Part shown: positions 58,400 through 64,000 of the stretch, in pieces
Numbering within the stretch: the first letter of the stretch is position 1
Layout of the letters: every line of letters begins with the position of its first letter
Assembly (NCBI GenBank): GCA_038503035.1
Contig: JAVSML010021663.1
Location: 62,001 to 126,000 of the forward strand
Reading direction: 5' to 3'
DNA from: Crocodylus rhombifer
Lineage: Eukaryota; Chordata; Crocodylia; Crocodylidae
DNA: 64,000 nt
Program-made: the position numbers and the translations under genes
Notes under the pieces: model-generated
Seen by the model: the letters and a program-made list of their open reading frames with translations, nothing else
Database searches by the model: none
What the model was told of the DNA's origin: nothing

Positions 58400-58990
58400 C
58401 TGGGTGCTCTGGTGCTGCCAGAGCTTTTGTAGCTTTTAAAGAGCACTTCCCCCAAGTCACTCCTCATTTTACTTCAGTTTCTGGCAGTGTACCAGGGTTC
58501 AGTGCATCGCAGGTTGATGTAGGAGTGAAAGGGTGCCCTGGGTACTCTGGAGGGCTGCCCAACGTTTCTGGCTCAGGCTTAAGAAGGCTTTCCTACAGGG
58601 AGGTTGGGGTTGGGAAGTGCCTAGACCTCTGCTTGTAGGTTCCCAGTGTACTGGGTGCTCTGGTGTAGGGGGCTGCCAAAGGTCAGGAATGGAATTAAAT
58701 TAACCAGTGGCCTGGGGAAAGTGTTGTTTAAAAGCTGCAAAGACTTGGTAGCCCCTTGGGAATTCAGAAGCAGGCATACGCCACTACCCACCTAGCTACC
58801 TCCCTGGCTCAGATCAGTCTAGGATGCCCCAAAGCTTGGTTAGTTGCCACCAGTAGAATGAAACTGACCTGGGTCTTGGGGGAAAGTTCTGTTTAAAAGC
58901 TGCAAAGAGATACTCAGCTGCCCTGGGACTCCAGAAGCAAGGGTACCCACTGTACCCACCTAGCCATTGTCCTCTTCTTGCCCCCTAGCC
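58400..58990 (+). repeat. Repeated ~180-bp blocks (TGGG(G)AAAGT...TTTAAAAGCTGC)
   Basis: GGAAAGTGTTGTTTAAAAGC then TGCAAAGACTTGGTAGCCCC (58717-58757) recurs as GGAAAGTTCTGTTTAAAAGC then TGCAAAGAGATACTCAGCTG (58880-58920), each followed by a CAGAAGCA...CACCTAGC block. An inverted relative with AGAGCTTTTGTAGCTTTTAA lies at 58420-58440. This looks like local duplication of a repeat; class unknown. Confidence 0.5.
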
Positions 58991-59189
58991 CAAATCAGTC
59001 TGGGATTGCATGGACAAGGTCAGGGTTAATGACATACAGTTTTGGCTGTGTACCAGAGTAGCTGTGCAATGTGGGATATCTGGAAGTCTGCGCAGACACT
59101 AGTCACAGAAATATTAGTGTCTGCACATAATACTGAACCTGTTAAAAAACGACAAACAGGTATGCTTTGGAGACAGTCCAGGAGGTTTA

Positions 59190-60110
59190 AACCATTCTAA
59201 ATTGGCTTGTCCCTCTAGACACTTGGGCCATGTCCACACGAGCAGGGGCATGTCTTTGCAGCAGCACAAATAGTAGTGGCACAAGTTTGTGCCACTACAT
59301 TGTGCTGCAGTGCCCGCCTGTGCTCATGCAGTTTGCAGCGGGTCACATTGTTCCACTGGTCTGTGTGCTGCAGTGGGTACTGGCTAGGGCATAGGGTTCC
59401 TCACTGTGGGACTAGCTGGTAGGCAGCCTCCATGCTGAGGCACCCTGTGACCTAGCCAGCCATGGAGTGGCACATGGAGACAGGGGAGCAGGCAGCCTAT
59501 GCCTCATCTCCATGCACTGCAGAGCCTCCACGCAGAGGCACTCTGTGCCCCAGCCAGCTGCTCCCCAGCTGGCTGGGGTGCCGTGTGCCTTGAGACAGGG
59601 GAACAGGCAGCCCTGGGCTGGCTGCGCCCTGTCTCCACCTGCCTCAGTGCAGGGGCTCCACTGTGAAGCATGTGGAGTTGCCACGCTGTGGCACCTTGGC
59701 CCCAGCCAGCCTCAGAGCAACTGGTTGGGGCACAGTGTGCCTCGAGATGGGAACAGCTAACCCAGGGCTGCCTGCACCTCAGCCAGTCGGGAGTGCACAG
59801 GGTGCCTCAGTGTGGGGTCTCTTGCAGCACACAGAGACGGGGCAGCAGACAGCACTTTGTCCTGGCATACGCCACTTTGGTGTGCTTTGCACTGCATTTT
59901 TCTTCCTTTTTTTTTTTTTTTTGCTACCAGGAAATTCCAGTAGCAAATTTTGCCCCGGAATTGCAAATTAGGAGCGCTATGCATGGTTTAACATGCAAAG
60001 TATGTGATTTGTGCCACTGCAAAGAAGTGTGCAGAACCACAAACCATACATGCCTGTAGGTCTGGATCCAGCCCTGTAGTTTAAACTGTGTTTAAACCAG
60101 TCCAAGTGTT
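59190..60110. repeat. Composite repeat with GTTTAAACC-type ends
   Basis: The left part GGTTTAAACCATTCTAAATT (59184-59203) and the right part GTGTTTAAACCAGTCCAAGT (60089-60108) bracket a GC-rich body with repeated CTGCCTGCACCTCAGCCAG-like units. Ends suggest an element, but I could not settle the repeat orientation. A T run lies at about 59908-59921. Confidence 0.4.
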
Positions 60111-60429
60111 ACGTTTGTCCATGCTCTCAGCCCTTGGTTGGAGGATTAGAGCACTTGGCTGGGAAACAGGAGACACTTTTAAAACCCCTGTGGGGCAGGT
60201 AGGTTGTAGAACTGAGATATCCTGCTCCCTAGCTAAGTGCTGTACCCACTGTATTATTGGGCGAAGTAGTAGAAAGGGACTTTCTCACACCTGATAGCCA
60301 TGTTTTTTGCCTGCGTAAAATTTCAGGACTTGCCCAGCTTTACACATACATGAGCCATTTTGTTTCGCTGTCTACTTACCTAGCTGAAACAGCACTACCG
60401 AGCAGGGTAGTAGCACTGAAGGGCAATAC

Positions 60430-60685
60430 TGGGCACACCTGCACGAGAAGCTGGTTGCACAGTTGTTACTGTGCATGTAGTGCTTGCATACACAAGTACT
60501 AAATGACTGCGCAGTAACCGGAGTTACTACACAGCAGCTTCGCCAAATGGCTTTTAGATCATGCTTACTGCACGGAATCTCATTACTACTGTGTAGTAGC
60601 GTTGCATCATGCTCTGTGCCATGAAATACTACTGGACAGTAGTAACGAGCTACTGCGCAGTCAGTGTCTCATGTAGATGTGGCCA
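60430..60685. mobile_element. Palindromic MITE, copy related to 8252-8546
   Basis: The left TGGGCACACCTGCACGAGA and right end (minus strand TGGCCACATCTACATGAGA) are inverted repeats. Internal ACAAGTACTAAATGACTGCG then CAGTAACCGGAGTTACTACA aligns with the 8350-8400 segment of the first copy. Confidence 0.75.
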
Positions 60686-60909
60686 CTGAGTTGCAAACTG
60701 TAATGCTGAGAGTTGCAGTTCTGCTTCTACATGTGCAATGTTTAGGCACGTAAAGTGAAATGGGGTTAAGCCCTATTCGTTTCTGTGTGCCTGGGGAGAA
60801 TGCACTGAATCACATTTTTGAGAGTTGTCTTTTCTGTATTTCATTATTGCCAACTCTGATTCTGTCCCCTTAAAGCAAAAGGCACCTTGCCTTGATTTTC
60901 TGAGTTTGG

Positions 60910-63590
60910 GTCATAGATGTCACAGATTTCTAGGGTTGGAAGGGACCTAGTAGACCTTTGAGTCTGACCCCTTGCCCCAGGCAGGAAAGAGCGCTGGGGT
61001 TAAGTAACCCCAGGCAGGTGCTTGTCTAATCTCTTTTTGAACACCTCCAAGGTAGGGGAGAGCACAATCTCCTTTGGAAGCCTATTCCATATTTTGGCAA
61101 CCCTGACTGTAAAGAATTTCTTCCTAATGTCTAACCTAAATCTACTCTCCTTCAGTTTGTGGCCATCCTATTCCCTGCTGACCACCCGCAATGAGCTTGT
61201 AGACAGCCACAAGATCACCTCTCAGCCTTTTGTCACGGAGGCTGAAGAGATTCAGGTCCCTCAGTCTGTCTTCATAGGATCTGACCTGCAGGCCCTCAAC
61301 CATATGCGTAGCCCTCCTCTGAACCCTCTTAACGTTATCCACATCCCTCTTGAAGCATGGTGTCCAAAACTGGATGCAGTACTCCAGCTGTGGTCTCACC
61401 AATACCGCATAGAGGGGAAGTATCACCTCCTAGACCTGTTCGTGATGCACCTACAAATGCAAGAAAGAGTGCAGTTAGCCTTACTTCTTACCTTATCATA
61501 CTGGCGATTCATGTTCATCTTTGTGTCGACTATGACCCCAAGATCCTTTTCCACTGTTATGGTACTCAGAATGGTACTTCCCAGTCTATAGGTGTGTTGG
61601 AGATTCTTTCTCCCCAGGTGCAGCACCTTACACTTATCCTTGTTAAATTGCATCCTATTCTGATCTGCCCACTTCCCCGGTCTGTCCACATTGGCCTGAA
61701 TTCGCTCCCTGCCTTCCATTGTGTTTACTATACCCTATAGTTCGGTGTTGGCTATGAATTTGGACAGAGTGCTTTCAACACCTTCATCCGAATCACTGAT
61801 GAAGATATTGAACAGTACTGGTCCAAGGACAGAGCCTTGGGGGACACCACTGCCCACATCTCTCCAGGAAGAAATCGACCCATCCACCACCACTCTCTGG
61901 GTACGTCACATAAGCCAGTTTTTCACCCACCTTACTGTGAAAAAATTTACATCACAGCTGCTCAGTTGTGAGAATTGGGTGTGTCACTGTGTCAAAAGCC
62001 TTTTTAAAATCCAAGTAAATAACATTTATCTCCTCCCCTGCATCTAAGCATTTTGTGACGTGTTCATAAAAAGAGACCAGGTTAGTCAGGCAGGATCTGC
62101 CTGCTACAAACACATGCTAATGCCCCTTAACATTGTATTACCCACTGGCCCCCCACAAATGTGATTCTTTATGATTTTTTCTAAAATCTTGCCAAGAATA
62201 GAAGTGATGCTAATTGGCCTATAATTACCCGAGTCCTCTTTCCTCCCTTTTTTGAAAATAGGGACCACATCGGCCCCTTTTCCAGTTTTCTGGTACCTGT
62301 CCTGAGTCCCACAAGGACTCAAACAGTTGCACCAGTGGTTTCACTATGACACCAGCCAATTCCTTTAGTACCCTTGGGTGAAGATCATCGGGGCCTGCCA
62401 ACTTAAATACAGGCAGCCCCTCCAAGTACCTCTTCACTAGGTCAGTGCTAACCATTGCTGGATTGGTATTTCTCTCACACCAGACTAAAGTCTTGTTGGG
62501 AGGTGTGTTTGTATCTGTATCTAGGAATACAGATGCAAAGAAATCATTTAAGAGCTCCGCTTTATCCATCCTATCTGTTACGAGTTGCCCTAGTCCATTC
62601 TTTAGCATCCCTATGTTACCCTGCACCTTCTGCTTGCTCCCTATGTACTTAAAGAAAGCCTTTTTTGTTGCTCTTAATCTTTGTTGCCAACTTGAGTTCT
62701 GTATCTGCTTTGGCCTTCCTCACTGGTTCCCTGCAAGCGTGAGCCAAGCAGGTATATTCTTCCTTGGTAGCTGCCCCCTGCTTCCACAGTTTCCTCTGAA
62801 GGCTCTCCTTAATTTCCCTGCTCAGCCAAGAAGGTATTTTGGCTCTTTTGCCTCCCTTTGTGTGTACTGTGATGATACCCCTATGTGCCTGCAGGATCAG
62901 TCCCTTGAGGAACGCCCACCCTTCTTGGACTCCCAGCTCACAGATGTGATTATCCTTCTGTCCCACTCTAACTAATCTCCTGAGCTTGTTGAAGCTGGCC
63001 TTTCAGAAGTCTAGGACTTTTGCCCTACCAGTTGTCTTACCCATCTTTCATCAGATAGTAAATCCTGTCAATTGGTGGTCACTATCTCCTAGGTTACTTT
63101 GTACCTGTAGATCCCCCACCAAGTCCTCCTCTGTGGCCAGCACAAAATCAAATAAGGCATTTCCCCTAGTGGGACTGCATAACTCCTGTGTTAGATGCAG
63201 GTCCTCTATGCAGGTTAGGAACCTAGGTGAATGGGCAGACCTAGCTGACTGCTCCTCCCAGCAGGTGTCTGGGTAATTTAGGTCACCCATGACAACCAGG
63301 TCCTTTGAGTGTACTGTCTTTAAGAGCTGTTTCAAGAATTCTAGGTCCAACTCCTCCTCCTGGTGTGGGGGTCTGTAGTAGACTCCCACTACCAAGTCCC
63401 TTTCACCCCTACCCCCTTGAAATCTGACCCATAGGACTTTGATCTGTCCTTCTTCTGTCCCCATCTTTATTACAAAAGATGTATAATGTTCCCTAACGTA
63501 TAGAGCAACGCCCCCCACCTTTTTTCCCCAATCTATCCTGCCAGTATAGCCTGTAGCCCTCTAGATAAGTGCTGTGTCCTTGATACCTTT
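60910..63590 (-). mobile_element. CR1 LINE, near-complete ORF2 (EN+RT), inactive
   Basis: Antisense to MTMR3. From its 5' side: GGGVALYVREHYTS, the endonuclease with VVMGDLNYPDTCWEE and SDHQ (63518-63051); a degenerate middle (62966-62649); reverse transcriptase with AGPDDLHPRVLKEL and PENWKRG (62626-62225), frameshifted into DSGNYRPISITSILG (about 62260-62200); an intact palm motif LDFKKAFDTV near 61985-62030; a catalytic box reading FIAN instead of FADD (61747-61758); then WADQNRMQFNKDKCKVLHLG and the C-terminal MILPLYAVLVRPQLEYCIQF (61426). The 3' terminus is at about 60910 (CTAGGGTTGGAAGGGACC on the + strand). Frameshifts and loss of the catalytic Asp pair make it dead. Confidence 0.92.
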
Positions 63591-63614
63591 GTCTTTGTTT
63601 TCTGTGTTTCACAG

Positions 63615-63703
63615 GTAACACGATGGCTTCCAGATCACCTAGCTGCCCATTGCTATGGTTGTGACAGTACATTTTGGCTTGCCAGCAGGAAGCACCACTG
63701 CAG
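63615..63703 (+). CDS. MTMR3: MTMR3 exon L: start of FYVE finger
   Basis: 89 bp, acceptor TGTGTTTCACAG, donor GTAAGT. It encodes VTRWLPDHLAAHCYGCDSTF then WLASRKHHC(R). This is the N-terminal half of the FYVE PI3P-binding domain: the WxxD motif (WLPD), a first zinc Cys pair C-x2-C (CYGC), and the start of the R(R/K)HHCR motif, here SRKHHCR. The remaining zinc ligands lie in the next exon, outside the window. Confidence 0.97.
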
Positions 63704-64000
63704 GTAAGTTACAAAAACAAAAGAAATTTTAAAGTATAAGGTCCATATTCACTGCTGAAGTCAAGGAACTCAGCTTTGAAAGACAAGGCTGCTTCCTTAA
63801 TTGAATTCCCATTTGTTTATAGCATCTACTTCAAAAATAGCAACTCGTATCAGCTCTGCACCTGTTGAAACATACTCAGACCTTTTTTTCCCTTCAGTTT
63901 TGATTCAGAGGCAGCCTGCTGTTTGCAAACATAGTTTCATAAGTAAATGTTATAAACTACCTTATTTCCTCAAGTACACCGTGCCTCCCTAATAAGACAC
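63704..64000 (+). other. MTMR3: Intron downstream of exon L (5' part)
   Basis: 297 bp of AT-rich intron; no feature is seen and the next exon is not reached. Confidence 0.6.

Larger units (their letters stand above)
57135..63614 (+). other. MTMR3: Intron K-L
   Basis: 6.5 kb. It holds a tRNA-like TIR copy (57470-57990), a repeat block (59190-60110), a palindromic MITE (60430-60685) and a long antisense CR1 (60910-63590) that runs almost to exon L. The stretch 58000-59150 holds a duplicated pair of similar blocks (see 58400-58990). Confidence 0.7.
11072..63703 (+). other. MTMR3: MTMR3 gene, internal part (12 coding exons A-L)
   Basis: Twelve exons read as one continuous myotubularin-related protein. 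MTMR3 removes the D-3 phosphate of PI3P and PI(3,5)P2 on endosomal and autophagic membranes and acts in membrane traffic and autophagy control (family knowledge). Joining the exons gives an uninterrupted frame with the order phosphatase domain (A-I), long Ser/acidic linker with a coiled coil (J), short K segment, and start of the FYVE finger (L). MTMR3 rather than MTMR4 is chosen because the linker keeps MTMR3-type blocks such as SLNEKWQEHRRSLELS and SVAAGVAEGQMENILQEATK, compared from memory. All introns are GT-AG. The N-terminal PH-GRAM part and start codon lie upstream of the window, and the end of the FYVE domain and the stop codon lie downstream. No frameshift or in-frame stop is seen in any exon, so the gene looks intact. 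Confidence 0.95.

Overview
This is a vertebrate nuclear genomic window. It carries one recognisable gene on the + strand, MTMR3 (myotubularin-related phosphoinositide 3-phosphatase 3), as twelve consecutive internal coding exons between 11072 and 63703. The exons total 2983 bp, about 994 codons. Every junction is GT-AG and keeps the reading frame, so no exon is missing between the first and last seen. The protein runs from the start of the myotubularin phosphatase domain, through the P-loop HCSDGWDR and the long linker with its coiled coil, to the first part of the C-terminal FYVE finger. The 5' exons (PH-GRAM part and start codon) and the last exon or exons lie outside. The whole window is therefore probably transcribed as MTMR3 pre-mRNA.

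The rest is intron packed with transposable elements. CR1 LINEs occur in both orientations; there are many short hAT-like elements, several with recognisable 8-bp target-site duplications, a frameshifted BED/DUF659/hATC hAT transposase relic, and palindromic MITEs with conserved termini. CR1 dominance, the absence of mammalian L1 or Alu, long introns unlike compact bird introns, and the hAT/MITE families suggest a non-avian sauropsid, most likely a crocodilian, with turtle as the alternative. This is inference from repeat content and exon similarity, not a database result.

Layout: 1-11071 intron with a 5'-truncated CR1 (2650-4113) and several hAT/MITE copies; 11072-11168 exon A; 17346-17459 exon B; 17460-39199 a 21.7-kb intron with the largest elements and the hAT transposase relic (23100-25640); 39200-39742 exons C and D; 43640-46775 exons E-H, the catalytic core; 51382-53887 exons I and J; 57024-57134 exon K, a 37-codon symmetric exon; 63615-63703 exon L, the start of the FYVE domain, whose acceptor sits within a few tens of bases of an antisense CR1.

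I found no second functional gene, RNA gene, CRISPR array or convincing new biological system. The most unusual structure is a repeat family with long terminal inverted repeats (best copy 47664-48677) that carries a tRNA-like pol III A/B-box module inside it. Three collinear copies and several fragments of the module are visible.
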